The notes under the pieces: model-generated
What the model saw: only the letters and a program-made list of their open reading frames with translations
What the model was told of the DNA's origin: nothing
The model's database searches: none
Assembly (NCBI RefSeq): GCF_000941055.1
Contig: NZ_CP007202.1
Location: 2,228,001 to 2,292,000, forward strand
DNA length: 64,000 bases
DNA from: Siansivirga zeaxanthinifaciens CC-SAMT-1
Lineage (GTDB): Bacteria; Bacteroidota; Bacteroidia; Flavobacteriales; Flavobacteriaceae
Direction of reading: 5' to 3'
Program-made: the position numbers and the translations under genes
In this document: positions 7,568 through 16,695 of the stretch, piece after piece
How the letters are laid out: every line of letters begins with the position of its first letter
Position numbering within the stretch: the first letter of the stretch is position 1

Positions 7568-9133
7568 TTAGTTTTCCTCAGGAAAAGTAATGTGTTGGTA
7601 AGCTCCTAAATCGGGAGATGTTGTTCTGTTAACATTTAAAATATCCACCGGAACCTCATTTGCAAATACAACGAATCCTTTATTTATTGCCGCCGAATCA
7701 TCGCCAATAATAAGCATATTTTCGTTCGCATTCTTAAAATTAGGGTCTAAATTAAATATATTCCCTTCGTAGTGATTTGTATCTGTTAAGTCGTAATTAG
7801 GCCCCGTAAAATTGTTAAATTCATCGTTAAAACGAATTAAGCAATTCGTGAATTTAAAATTAAAATTAACCGCATCATCTTGAATTTCATCTAAAAGAAT
7901 TTCAGGATTGTCGTTTCCGTAAATAATACAGTTATTAAAATTAGCTTCCGATAAATCGGTAAGCGTGGCATTATTTTCTTCATCAACAATAAAATTATTT
8001 AATAGTAGCGCTGGAAATTGTCTCGAGCTATTATTCCAATAGTTTGCAATCGTGGCATGTGTAAAATTGTATCGCCCACCAAAAGTGCCCGCAAACGACG
8101 ACTGTCCGCTATTGTTAATAACGACATTTTCTCCAGTTATAGATGTGCTTCTTCCTAAAATACCGAAACTACTAGAATTATAAATTTGCGAGTTTGTAAT
8201 TTTTAATTTTTCACCAGCAACATCAGGATCGCCATCACATAAAATACCAATCGTAGCATTTTTTATAGTCGCGTAATTTATGGTATTGTTTAAACTGCCT
8301 TCAAAAAGCCAAATGGTTCCCCATTGTCCTGGAACTTCAGAAAATTCGGGCTCCAAACGATCGCCTTCAAAAATCACTTCATTTTCTAAGGCTTCAGTAT
8401 CGGTGCTTAATGCCCCATTAACTTTTAAAGACGATCCTTCTGTAATAATTAAACCAGAATTTCTATGAAAATACAATCTTGCACCAGCATCAATTGTTAA
8501 GGTTTCTCCATTGGGTACCGCTGCAAATCCATAAATTACATAGGGTTTTTCATTTGTAAAAGTGAGTTCTTCGGGTAGTAATTCTCTACCTTGAATATCG
8601 GTGTCTATTTGATCACCATTAATGTCGAGCTTCAACGTTTCAATAACTTTGGTAGTATTATCGCGGTTGGGATAAATAAAAATAGCGTCTTGTACTAAAG
8701 TCACTAATTCTACTTTTTGCAAATTACTGCCGGCATCAAACTCAATTTGGTCGGTATATAAAAACTTACCATTGTTGGCTGCAGTTTGAGTGATATCTAT
8801 GGTTGTTTCAATAAAAATATAAATACTGTCTTTCGCTTGAATTTCAATATTATTAAACACTTTTCCAGAAAGCCCATCAACATTTAATCTGTAATTAGAA
8901 CCTTCTCCAAGTGCTAATTTTAACGACGGAATAACAATATCATCATCACTTCGGTTATATACTTTTAAGTTGTATGTACTCGAGCCAATATTATTAAAAA
9001 CAGTATCAAGATAAACGGTATCTTTTGAAAACTCTAAATTTCCTGTGCTTGGTGAAAATTCGAAATCTTTACGACAAGAACTCCAAAGACTTAAAAAGAT
9101 AACAGTACAGGCTAGGTATATAAATTGTTTCAT
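7568..9133 (-). CDS. Secreted lipoprotein with beta-helix-like repeats
   Basis: No named family recognised with certainty. The 521-residue product starts with a hydrophobic signal and a lipobox (SLWSSC, Cys about 20), so it is probably an outer-membrane lipoprotein. An immunoglobulin-like N-terminal part contains the FSKDTVYLDTVFNNIGSST stretch, typical of Bacteroidota surface proteins. The central 250 residues show short repeating units rich in Asn, Gly and Ile (INYATIKNATIGILCDG, ITNSQIYNSSSFGILGRS), the pattern of a right-handed parallel beta-helix as in pectate lyase or Omp families. The end DINVNRTTSPDLGAYQ-like text (DLGAYQH) is usual for such proteins. It may bind or cleave a polysaccharide, but no catalytic residues can be assigned. 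Confidence 0.82.
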   Translation of the reverse strand: MKQFIYLACTVIFLSLWSSCRKDFEFSPSTGNLEFSKDTVYLDTVFNNIGSSTYNLKVYNRSDDDIVIPSLKLALGEGSNYRLNVDGLSGKVFNNIEIQAKDSIYIFIETTIDITQTAANNGKFLYTDQIEFDAGSNLQKVELVTLVQDAIFIYPNRDNTTKVIETLKLDINGDQIDTDIQGRELLPEELTFTNEKPYVIYGFAAVPNGETLTIDAGARLYFHRNSGLIITEGSSLKVNGALSTDTEALENEVIFEGDRLEPEFSEVPGQWGTIWLFEGSLNNTINYATIKNATIGILCDGDPDVAGEKLKITNSQIYNSSSFGILGRSTSITGENVVINNSGQSSFAGTFGGRYNFTHATIANYWNNSSRQFPALLLNNFIVDEENNATLTDLSEANFNNCIIYGNDNPEILLDEIQDDAVNFNFKFTNCLIRFNDEFNNFTGPNYDLTDTNHYEGNIFNLDPNFKNANENMLIIGDDSAAINKGFVVFANEVPVDILNVNRTTSPDLGAYQHITFPEEN

Positions 9134-9220
9134 TAAATAATGATAATATTAAAATTATAATATCTCAAAAATATAACTTTTGATTTTAACAAATAGTATA
9201 GTATGCATATAATTAAATAA

Positions 9221-9246
9221 AAAACCATCACTAAAGCGATGGTTTT
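9221..9246 (-). terminator. Terminator after the gal operon
   Basis: AAAACCATC (9221-9229) pairs with GATGGTTTT (9238-9246). It follows galT in the leftward direction and has a T-rich tail on the minus strand. Confidence 0.8.
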
Positions 9247-9276
9247 ATTTGTATAATAATTTTTAGCGGTAATTTA

Positions 9277-10311
9277 TTAGCCTACTAAATCGCGAACCAT
9301 TTTAGCCGCAATCTCTGGCGTTATATCACGTTGTGGCGAACCAAACATTTCGTAACCCACCATAAATTTTTTAACTGTTGCACTACGTAACAAAGGCGGA
9401 TAAAAACTCATGTGCCAATGCCAGTGTGAATTTGCTTCGCCATTGGTTGGGGCTTGATGAATTCCGCTGGAGTAGGGGAACGACGTGTTAAACAGTTTGT
9501 CGTACGCTTTCGTTATAACCGCTATAGCTTCGGCAAATAATAAGCTTTCAGTATTTTCTATATCAAGAATACTGGTTTGATGTTTTTTAGGAACAATCAT
9601 AGTCTCGAAAGGCCAAATAGCCCAAAACGGTACCAAAACCACAAAGGCTTCATTCTCGAAAATAATACGTTCTTTTTGTATTAACTCTTGTGAAATATAA
9701 TTTTTTAAAAGACTCGCTTTGTTGGTTTCAAAATAGTTGCGTTGTTGCAGGTCTTTTTTGTAAACTTCGTTGGGTAGTGTCGACTGGCTCCATATTTGTC
9801 CGTGTGGATGCGGATTACTACAACCCATTACAGCACCTTTGTTTTCAAAAATCTGAACATAATTTATAAGTGGGTTTTCACCAAGTTCTTTATATTCTTT
9901 TTGCCAGGTTAAAACAACTTTTTCAATGTCTTTTGGGGCCATATCTGCCAAACTTTTAGAATGGTCTGGACTAAAACATATTACTTTACAAATGCCTTGT
10001 TCACTTTGCGCAATTAATAAACCATCGTTTACATTAAAAGATTTTGAAGAAGTTTGAAGTGCAGCAAAATCGTTTGTAAAAACAAACACATCTTTATAAT
10101 CTGGGTTTATTTCTCCGTTAATACGTGTATTTCCTGCGCATAAATAACAACTTTTGTCGTGCGATGGTCGAACTTCGTTATTAACGGCTTCGTTTTGTCC
10201 TTGCCATGGGCGTTTTGCTCGATGTGGCGATACCAGCACCCATTCGCCCGTTAGTACATTGAATCTTTTATGTGAGTAATCTTGTAAATCTGTATTCATT
10301 TTAAATCTCAT
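9277..10311 (-). CDS. galT: Galactose-1-phosphate uridylyltransferase
   Basis: Leloir enzyme that swaps UMP between UDP-glucose and galactose-1-phosphate. Its 344 residues match the family length. Visible motifs: FNVLTGEWVLVSPHRAKRPW near the start, a zinc-type CYLCAG pair, the catalytic SNPHPHGQIW (HPH, nucleophilic His) and the second HIT-like block NSHWHWHMSFYPP. The ATG at 10309-10311 overlaps the galK stop by one base (TAATG), which suggests translational coupling; an in-frame ATG four codons later (10299) is an alternative start. It is the last gene of the epimerase-galK-galT run and is followed by a terminator. No galE is seen in the window, so the epimerase for UDP-galactose must lie elsewhere. 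Confidence 0.96.
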   Translation of the reverse strand: MRFKMNTDLQDYSHKRFNVLTGEWVLVSPHRAKRPWQGQNEAVNNEVRPSHDKSCYLCAGNTRINGEINPDYKDVFVFTNDFAALQTSSKSFNVNDGLLIAQSEQGICKVICFSPDHSKSLADMAPKDIEKVVLTWQKEYKELGENPLINYVQIFENKGAVMGCSNPHPHGQIWSQSTLPNEVYKKDLQQRNYFETNKASLLKNYISQELIQKERIIFENEAFVVLVPFWAIWPFETMIVPKKHQTSILDIENTESLLFAEAIAVITKAYDKLFNTSFPYSSGIHQAPTNGEANSHWHWHMSFYPPLLRSATVKKFMVGYEMFGSPQRDITPEIAAKMVRDLVG

Positions 10312-11462
10312 TAGGCATTAATAACTCCTGTTCCGTCCGATAGTTCTACAGAGTAAATCGAACACTCTTTATTAAATTTGGTTTTATATGCTTTCGCTAT
10401 ATGTTCCTTAAATGCTTCAACGGCATGGCTAGCAATTAAATTTATAGTACAACCTCCAAAACCGCCACCCATCATTCTAGCTCCTAAAATGCTAGCGTTT
10501 AATTTAGCTTGTTCAACTAAAAAATCCAATTCGTCGCAACTTACTTGATATTGGTTTTGTAATCCTTCATGCGACCCGTAAATAAGTTGTCCTAATGTTA
10601 CTAAATTTCCTTCGGTCATTGCTTTTGAAGCCAATTCTGCACGCTGGTTTTCTTGAATAACAAATAATGCTTTTTGAAAATCTTCTTCAGTTAATTTATC
10701 TTTTATCGATTCTAAATCTTTTTCGGTGGCATCTCTAAGAGCTTTTATGCCTAATAGTTTTGATGTGTTTTCGCAAACCGAGCGTCTATCGTTATACGCG
10801 CTGTCCGATAAGCTATGCTTCACATTGGTATTTATTAGCATAAGTTCATAACCATCAAAATTTATTTCGAAAGGCTTCGCTACTGTGCTTCTGCAATCTA
10901 GCAAAAGCGCATGGTCTTTAATTCCAAACATGCTGGCATATTGATCCATAATACCACAATTTACACCAACGTAATTGTGTTCTGCTTTTTGTGAAATAAA
11001 AATCATTTCAGATTTTGAAAGTCCTAACAGGAACAATTCATTAAGTCCAAAAACCACACTGTTTTCTAAAGCAGCAGATGAAGACATCCCAGAGCCTGAC
11101 GGTATATCGCCACTAAAAGCCATATTGAAATTAGGGACTTTTTTTCCTGTTTTTTGAATTTCGGAAATAACACCAAGAATATAATTTCCCCAGCTTTCTT
11201 TTGGTAACGGACTTACAGATGATGTTGAAAATTCTATCGAATCGTTTAAATCTAAAGCAATAACTTTTGAGGTTTCAGAATTACTTTTTTCAAAACCTGC
11301 AACAATACCTTTGTTTACCGCGGCAGGAAAAACAAACCCATCATTATAATCGGTATGTTCGCCTATAATATTTATTCTTCCAGGAGAAAATATAAGAAGC
11401 GGATTGGAATTAAAATGTTCGGTAAAATTTGATTTTACATTTGCAATGAGTTCTTTGTTCAT
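10311..11462 (-). CDS. galK: Galactokinase
   Basis: GHMP-family kinase that phosphorylates alpha-D-galactose at C1. The 383-residue protein shows the galactokinase signature GRINIIGEHTDYNDGFVFP near the start, the GHMP ATP-binding loop IPSGSGMSSSAALE in the middle, the catalytic CGIMDQYASMFG, and the C-terminal GARMMGGGFGGCTI motif. Length is as in the family. It starts 4 bases after the stop of the upstream epimerase gene and overlaps galT by one base, so the three form a tight operon. The order epimerase, kinase, transferase fits the Leloir pathway in reaction order. Confidence 0.97.
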   Translation of the reverse strand: MNKELIANVKSNFTEHFNSNPLLIFSPGRINIIGEHTDYNDGFVFPAAVNKGIVAGFEKSNSETSKVIALDLNDSIEFSTSSVSPLPKESWGNYILGVISEIQKTGKKVPNFNMAFSGDIPSGSGMSSSAALENSVVFGLNELFLLGLSKSEMIFISQKAEHNYVGVNCGIMDQYASMFGIKDHALLLDCRSTVAKPFEINFDGYELMLINTNVKHSLSDSAYNDRRSVCENTSKLLGIKALRDATEKDLESIKDKLTEEDFQKALFVIQENQRAELASKAMTEGNLVTLGQLIYGSHEGLQNQYQVSCDELDFLVEQAKLNASILGARMMGGGFGGCTINLIASHAVEAFKEHIAKAYKTKFNKECSIYSVELSDGTGVINA

Positions 11463-11465
11463 ACC

Positions 11466-12362
11466 TTATAATAGTTTGATGTTCCAGTTTAAATGGTAAG
11501 TTTCTGATGGGGTTAAAATTTGCAAGCCCATTTTATTATTAAAACTATCAGAAACACCTGTTGTAGGCTCTATGGCGATGGTATTTGCTCTTGGTGGCGT
11601 ATATATTTGTAAAAAACTTTCTTTAGAAGTTGAATGGATTAAAACTTTATAGTCTGGCGTATTAAATTGAACTTCATTTGAATTCAAAATAAAACAATCA
11701 TCAAGTTTTTTGTCTTCAATATTAAAAACTGAAGTATTTTCAATAGTTTTTGTACCAGTAGTTATACAACGTTCATCTAAAATTAATTGTTGGTTACTAT
11801 CAAAATTTAATGAGCTTTCATACAGATTTTTACTAACAAAGTAAGGATGCCAGCCTAAAGTAAAAGGAAACGCTTTTGTATCGGTATTTGTAATTGAAAC
11901 GTTTAAATCTAAAGTAGTATCTTTTAAAATATACTCTAGTTGTATGGTATAGGTATATGGAAACCCTTTTGATTCTAAAGTTTCATTATAAACTAAAGTG
12001 AGCGATGCTTGATGTTCTGTAGCCTCTTGTTTCACGATTTCAAATGTTTTGTCGAAAACAAGGCCGTGTAACGCGTTGTTATTGCCAGGTTCGTTAACAG
12101 GAAATGAAAACGTTTCGTTATTAAAAGTATATTCTCCATCTTTTATTCTATTGGCAAATGGAAATAAAATAGAAGAGGCGTAGGTGTTCTTATAATCGAG
12201 TGGTGTTAAATCTTCAATTAAAATTTTGTTGCCAAGCTTTAGTTCCTGCAAGCTAGCACCTAGGTTTAATAATATTTTTGCATAGCTTGTTTTATTAGCA
12301 TTTTCAAGCTCAATAGCTTCTATGTTATTGTTGCTATTATGTTGTGGTTTAATTGTATACAA
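11466..12362 (-). CDS. Aldose 1-epimerase-family protein (galactose mutarotase-like)
   Basis: Probably converts beta- to alpha-hexose ahead of GalK. The 298-residue product has the aldose-epimerase beta-sandwich pattern: SILFPFANRIKDGEYTFN, NALHGLVFDK (first conserved His), TLGWHPYFVS (second conserved His) and a late ANTIAIEPTTGVSDSFNN with the catalytic Glu. It is more like the divergent YeaD/LacX-type branch common in Bacteroidota than like canonical GalM. The only start that leaves the N-terminal strand intact is a TTG at 12360-12362, preceded by a possible -7 element. First gene of the gal operon, 4 bases before galK. Confidence 0.9.
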   Translation of the reverse strand: MYTIKPQHNSNNNIEAIELENANKTSYAKILLNLGASLQELKLGNKILIEDLTPLDYKNTYASSILFPFANRIKDGEYTFNNETFSFPVNEPGNNNALHGLVFDKTFEIVKQEATEHQASLTLVYNETLESKGFPYTYTIQLEYILKDTTLDLNVSITNTDTKAFPFTLGWHPYFVSKNLYESSLNFDSNQQLILDERCITTGTKTIENTSVFNIEDKKLDDCFILNSNEVQFNTPDYKVLIHSTSKESFLQIYTPPRANTIAIEPTTGVSDSFNNKMGLQILTPSETYHLNWNIKLL

Positions 12363-12387
12363 TTTAGTTGGTTTTAAAAATTTAATA

Positions 12388-12395
12388 CAAATATA
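12388..12395 (-). promoter_or_regulatory. -7 element for the gal operon
   Basis: Minus-strand TATATTTG matches TAnnTTTG exactly, 26 bases before the TTG start of the epimerase gene. No convincing -33 element was found. Confidence 0.45.
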
Positions 12396-12448
12396 GGGAG
12401 AAGTGTTATATTAATAAGCGTATTTTTAACGTTTATTTTTTTTGGCAT

Positions 12449-12480
12449 AAAAAAAGCTCAACATACAGCCGAGCTTTTTT
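12449..12480 (-). terminator. Terminator at the end of the leftward rhamnose operon
   Basis: AAAAAAGCTC and GAGCTTTTTT pair around an 11-base loop. It separates the permease gene from the gal operon promoter. Confidence 0.82.
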
Positions 12481-12500
12481 AAATTATGATTGATATTTTA

Positions 12501-13913
12501 TTAATTTTTTTTCTGATACATTTTACTAAAAACAAGAAATAACACACCACATAATAACCATGCAGGTAAGGTTACAAATGATAAAAATATATCAAATTGA
12601 ATTGAAATAAAGTAAAATAAACCGAAGCTTATAGCCCAAGCTAATAAAACCGATTTATTGAATTTAATGTTTGCATATTCTGCGTAGTTTTTAATGATTC
12701 CGAATTTTTTATCGAAAAAGTGTTCAAATACGATAACAGCACCAAAGGGCGCAAGAATAAATCCGTATAAAGCAACAAAACCTAATAATTGCATCGCAAA
12801 AGCGGGGAAAATTCCAGCGATGGTAGCTACTGTTCCAGCAATTATTGTCACCCAAAATGTAGAAACTTTAGGAATAATAGCCTGAAATGCTAAACCAGCT
12901 CTGTAAATAGTTGGGTTAGCTGTGGTCCAACCTGCCAATACTACGGCAACAATACCAAAGAAACCAATAGCGTTATAAGCTAATGGACCAGGGGCTACAG
13001 GAGGTGCTTCGCCATTAGAAATGAAAGTCATAGCTTCTGGTGATTTTAAATATACAGCATATAATAAAGCCGCCGCAATCCACGCCATATAATGCCCTAC
13101 ATACATACCAGCTGCTGTGGTCCATCCAGAGCTTGCTTTTTTTGCAAAACGAAATACCGATAAATCAGACATTCCAATATGCATGGCACCGTTGGCAAAC
13201 CAAGACCATATTACAACATGCCAAAAAGTATATTTAATTTGTCCTGGAAAAGGCTCTCCACCTTCTCCCCAAATATCCCAGAACTGTGAGAAACTTGAAA
13301 CGCCTAACTGACTTAAAGCAACTATTCCACAAGCGATAAAAGCAACCACTATAATTGGAGACATCCAGTTAGCTGCTTTGGAAACGGTATCGTAGCCCCT
13401 AGCAGCTATAATTGAGATAACAGCACCAATAAGTATAACTATAACAATCCATGTAAAGCCATTGGGCAACGTATCTGATAGTTTAGGCATAGGCATATCA
13501 AAAGGAATACCAACAGCGGTAGCCGAAACAGTAATCATAGAACCAGCTAAAAAGCAAAATAAAATACCATTTGCTAAGTTATATCCCGTAACTAAGTTTT
13601 TACCACAAATTTTTTCCAATTGATAGTATAATGTAAGCCTATTTTTAACAGCTATTTCAGCAGTTAAAAAACGCCAAGATAAAACCGCTAATAAATTACC
13701 TATTAAAAGCCCTATAATTAAATCGAAGGCACTTACACCAGCAGTTAAAAACAAAGGACCAATCATAAATTCAGTACCTGCTGCGTGCTCGCCAGCATAC
13801 ATACCTAAAAAGCTTTTCCAACTTTTTAATTTAGATTGTGGTACAGGAGTTCTTTCAAATTCTCCCCCAGCAATTTGTTCAATTGCATCTTCTTCTTGGT
13901 GATATTGTGTCAT
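12501..13913 (-). CDS. NCS1-type permease (cytosine/purine permease superfamily)
   Basis: Integral membrane secondary transporter of 470 residues with about 12 membrane segments, no signal peptide and a charged 30-residue N-terminal tail. The GPLFLTAGVSAFDLIIGLLI and WFANGAMHIGMSDLSVFRF stretches and the helix order match the NCS1 (Transp_cyt_pur) family, whose known members carry nucleobases, allantoin, hydantoin or thiamine precursors. Context points elsewhere: it is the last gene of a rhamnose-type catabolic operon, 31 bases after the tandem aldolase gene, and no RhaT, MFS or SSS sugar transporter is in the window. It may therefore import the operon's sugar or a product of it. Family call is fair; the substrate is open. 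Confidence 0.8.
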   Translation of the reverse strand: MTQYHQEEDAIEQIAGGEFERTPVPQSKLKSWKSFLGMYAGEHAAGTEFMIGPLFLTAGVSAFDLIIGLLIGNLLAVLSWRFLTAEIAVKNRLTLYYQLEKICGKNLVTGYNLANGILFCFLAGSMITVSATAVGIPFDMPMPKLSDTLPNGFTWIVIVILIGAVISIIAARGYDTVSKAANWMSPIIVVAFIACGIVALSQLGVSSFSQFWDIWGEGGEPFPGQIKYTFWHVVIWSWFANGAMHIGMSDLSVFRFAKKASSGWTTAAGMYVGHYMAWIAAALLYAVYLKSPEAMTFISNGEAPPVAPGPLAYNAIGFFGIVAVVLAGWTTANPTIYRAGLAFQAIIPKVSTFWVTIIAGTVATIAGIFPAFAMQLLGFVALYGFILAPFGAVIVFEHFFDKKFGIIKNYAEYANIKFNKSVLLAWAISFGLFYFISIQFDIFLSFVTLPAWLLCGVLFLVFSKMYQKKN

Positions 13914-13944
13914 AGTTTTATTTTATTTAGTTGGTTCGTTTTAT

Positions 13945-15234
13945 TTAAGCTAAAAATTTCTGTCGTAATTCTTCTACTTGGTTATCATTAATTGGTACCA
14001 TATCACCCAGTGACGCACCTAATACTATTGATTTTGCACTAAATTCTGCAACTTCAAGGTAATCAAATGTTTGTAACAATTTATCACCAGTAATTAAAAC
14101 AGAATCATTTTCAATGATTAAAGCAGTCGTACAATTTTCTGTTATTTTTGAATTTGTATTGGTTTTAAAATGGTCACCATATTTAACAGAAGGAATATCC
14201 TGTAGAAATATCCAACTTTCAGGAATGGTACGAACATTTAAATAAGACTTTGTAACTCCAAATGCCATTAAATAAGGTGATTGCGTCATAATGATTGAAT
14301 TTACATTTGGATTTCTTTTGTAAATTTCTTGATGTATCCAAGTGGCTCTACTAGGTTTTTTACCTACTTCTCTTTTCCCATCTTTAATTTGAACAATATC
14401 CTCTAAATTCATATCCCATCGGCACACATCGGTAGGAGTTATTAAAAAGTCATTTCCTTTCCAACGCATGGAAACTGTTCCATATGAACTAATCATAAGT
14501 CCTTGTTGGCAAGAACGCTGTACAATTTTACAAATTGACAATCGTTTTTCTACTTCGTCAGATGGATGCGAGGTTGTTTCCATTTCTGGTAACATTTCGT
14601 TGTTTTGTGCTTCAAATGCATCTATTTGGCTATCGGTCAAATAGTTTGGAGTTCCAATTTGAGAACCATATAAAATAGTTCGAGCACAAAATTCTAGGGT
14701 TTCAAAACGTTCAAAAGCATCAGTTAAATCGGTACCGCCTAAAACGGTTCCATGGTTTTCCATAATAACTGCTTTAAAGCCTTTTTTAAATTCTTCAGCA
14801 ATAATTTCACCTAATTTATTACTCCCAGGTAATTCGTATGTTGCATAACCAATAGGTCCGCAAATATGTTTAGCTTGAGAAATAATGTTTGTATTTGGTA
14901 TTTGCCTAACTATGCTAAAAGAAACTAGCGCTGGGGGATGGGCATGTATTACCGATTTGATATCTGGCCTAACTTCATATATGGCTTTGTGAAATGGAAA
15001 TTCTGAGGATGGTTTGTGTTTTCCAATAACAGTACCATCTTTTTTTACACAAATAATATCGGAAGCTCTTAGCGAACCTTTATCTATAGCCGATGGTGTT
15101 ACCCAAATATCACCGTTATCATCGATTACAGAAATATTTCCACCAGATGTAGTGGTCATACCTCGTTGATAAATTCTACTAATTATTCGTGTAATTTGGT
15201 CTCTTGGGTGCTCTAATTTTATGTTTTTTGACAT
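13945..15234 (-). CDS. Tandem class II aldolase/adducin-domain protein with a degenerate second half
   Basis: The 429-residue protein is two class II aldolase domains in a row. The first (about residues 8-205) keeps the whole active site: SGGNIS phosphate loop, the catalytic Glu in KPSSEFPFHKAIY, the metal pair HAH in SVIHAHPPAL and the third His in IMENHGTV. The second (about 225-425) aligns in the same order but KPSRATWIHQEIY lacks the Glu, IIMTQSPYL replaces HxH, and LIIENDSVLIT replaces the third His. Single-domain homologues such as FucA are about 215 residues. It lies between the FGGY kinase and the permease in the rhamnose-type operon, so a ketose-1-phosphate aldolase role (rhamnulose- or fuculose-1-phosphate) is likely, but RhaEW in the same locus already has an aldolase domain. 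Confidence 0.88.
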   Translation of the reverse strand: MSKNIKLEHPRDQITRIISRIYQRGMTTTSGGNISVIDDNGDIWVTPSAIDKGSLRASDIICVKKDGTVIGKHKPSSEFPFHKAIYEVRPDIKSVIHAHPPALVSFSIVRQIPNTNIISQAKHICGPIGYATYELPGSNKLGEIIAEEFKKGFKAVIMENHGTVLGGTDLTDAFERFETLEFCARTILYGSQIGTPNYLTDSQIDAFEAQNNEMLPEMETTSHPSDEVEKRLSICKIVQRSCQQGLMISSYGTVSMRWKGNDFLITPTDVCRWDMNLEDIVQIKDGKREVGKKPSRATWIHQEIYKRNPNVNSIIMTQSPYLMAFGVTKSYLNVRTIPESWIFLQDIPSVKYGDHFKTNTNSKITENCTTALIIENDSVLITGDKLLQTFDYLEVAEFSAKSIVLGASLGDMVPINDNQVEELRQKFLA

Positions 15235-15314
15235 CTTTTCAGTTTTTTAAATAAAACATTTTGAAAAAATCAGTTGATATGATTTAACTATTAAACTAAT
15301 AGATTAATAGTTTT

Positions 15315-16685
15315 TTAAGTAATTATAAAAGGAACATGCTTTTTAAGGGCATAATTCTTTTTTAGGAATTTAGAATTTAATTTTGAATCTGAAATAGAGA
15401 CCGCTGCACCCAAAGCAGAACCCAAAGACGAGTCGGTTGTTCTTAATTTCATGTTTCTAAAGTTATGAGATAATAGTTTGATAAAGAGATCATTATCACT
15501 AAAACCACCATCTACATAAAGTCTTTTAATATCATCGTTTCCAACAACGGTCTTAATGCTTTTTATTTGAAGCATTACTAATTCGGTCATGAGTTGATGA
15601 TATGCATCTTCAAATTTATCGTAAGGAATTTTTGTTTTTTCTGGCATATCTGGATCTACAATGCTTTCCCATTTAAACATATGTTCAAAATCATGAATAA
15701 TTTCAAAATACGTGTCATAATCAAATTTAACATGACGATGGTAATCTTCTGAAACACCAAAATGTTTATCGAGTTTACTTACTTGTATTTTGTATTCATT
15801 ACCTAAGAATAAACGGGTAGCTTTTACAGGCTTGCCATTAATTCGCATGTAGTTTATAGAATCTTTATCCTGAGTATCTTCAATAATTGGATGATCTGTA
15901 AACGGATTTAAAGCAATACTCCAGGTGCCTGTAGAAATTAAAACAAACTTCTTTTTTACACTTCGTATGTAGGGCAATAGAGCCGATGAACTATCGTGAA
16001 TTCCAACACCAATTTTAATGCGTTTACCATTGTAATTCATATTAATACTGGTTTCGGTAGAAACAATGGTTGGTAATATTTTATGAAGTTCTTCTTTGTA
16101 TACCCACTCGTGGTAATCTTTTTTTATATAATCCCAAAGCGCTGTATGGCAACCTATACTTGTGTATTCGCTTAATGCAATTCCTGTGAAAATATAACTT
16201 AAATATTGCGGTAAGTGTAAAGAGTACTTTATTTTTTTAAATATTTCAGGCTTTGTGTATTTTATCCAGTAGAGTTGTAAACCCGAGTTTAATAAACTTA
16301 AATCAAAGCAACCTGTAGTTTTTAGAAATGATTCTTTCGGACCATATTTTTCAATAAAGCCATCAATGATTTCTTTATCGATTGGTTTTGTGTAATTATA
16401 TAAAGGCGTAAGTACTTCGCCATTTTCATCTAAATGTACAAAACTGGCACCATAAGTGGAAAAATTAATAGCTTTTACATTATATTCTGAGGCTTTAAGA
16501 ATATTTTTAAAAACATTCTTTAACCAATCTTGGAGCGCTTTTAAATTTTCTGTAGGATGACCATCTTCGTCTTCAATTTCATCGAATTTGGTATATTCTT
16601 TATAAACTTCTTTAAAATCGCTATCGAAAAGAAAGAACTTTTTATTGGTTTTTCCTATATCAAAAACAGCAGTTACATCTATCAT
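15315..16685 (-). CDS. FGGY-family carbohydrate kinase, probable rhamnulokinase
   Basis: ATP-dependent sugar kinase of 456 residues, cytoplasmic. The N-terminal phosphate-1 loop DIGKTNKKFFLFDSDF, the mid-protein GIHDSSSALLPY (substrate/catalytic Asp region), the FVLISTGTWSIALNP block and the C-terminal RLYVDGGFSDNDLFIKLL nucleotide loop mark the FGGY family. In this locus the natural substrate would be L-rhamnulose (product of RhaI), giving rhamnulose-1-phosphate; L-fuculose is the alternative because the two kinases cannot be told apart by eye. It starts 10 bases after the rhaI stop, so the two are co-transcribed. Confidence 0.88.
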   Translation of the reverse strand: MIDVTAVFDIGKTNKKFFLFDSDFKEVYKEYTKFDEIEDEDGHPTENLKALQDWLKNVFKNILKASEYNVKAINFSTYGASFVHLDENGEVLTPLYNYTKPIDKEIIDGFIEKYGPKESFLKTTGCFDLSLLNSGLQLYWIKYTKPEIFKKIKYSLHLPQYLSYIFTGIALSEYTSIGCHTALWDYIKKDYHEWVYKEELHKILPTIVSTETSINMNYNGKRIKIGVGIHDSSSALLPYIRSVKKKFVLISTGTWSIALNPFTDHPIIEDTQDKDSINYMRINGKPVKATRLFLGNEYKIQVSKLDKHFGVSEDYHRHVKFDYDTYFEIIHDFEHMFKWESIVDPDMPEKTKIPYDKFEDAYHQLMTELVMLQIKSIKTVVGNDDIKRLYVDGGFSDNDLFIKLLSHNFRNMKLRTTDSSLGSALGAAVSISDSKLNSKFLKKNYALKKHVPFIIT

Positions 16686-16695
16686 AATTAAACGA

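Noticed and set aside
7568..9133. Beta-helix lipoprotein considered as a pectate lyase
   Set aside because: Repeat pattern fits a beta-helix but no calcium-binding or catalytic lyase residues can be pointed to.
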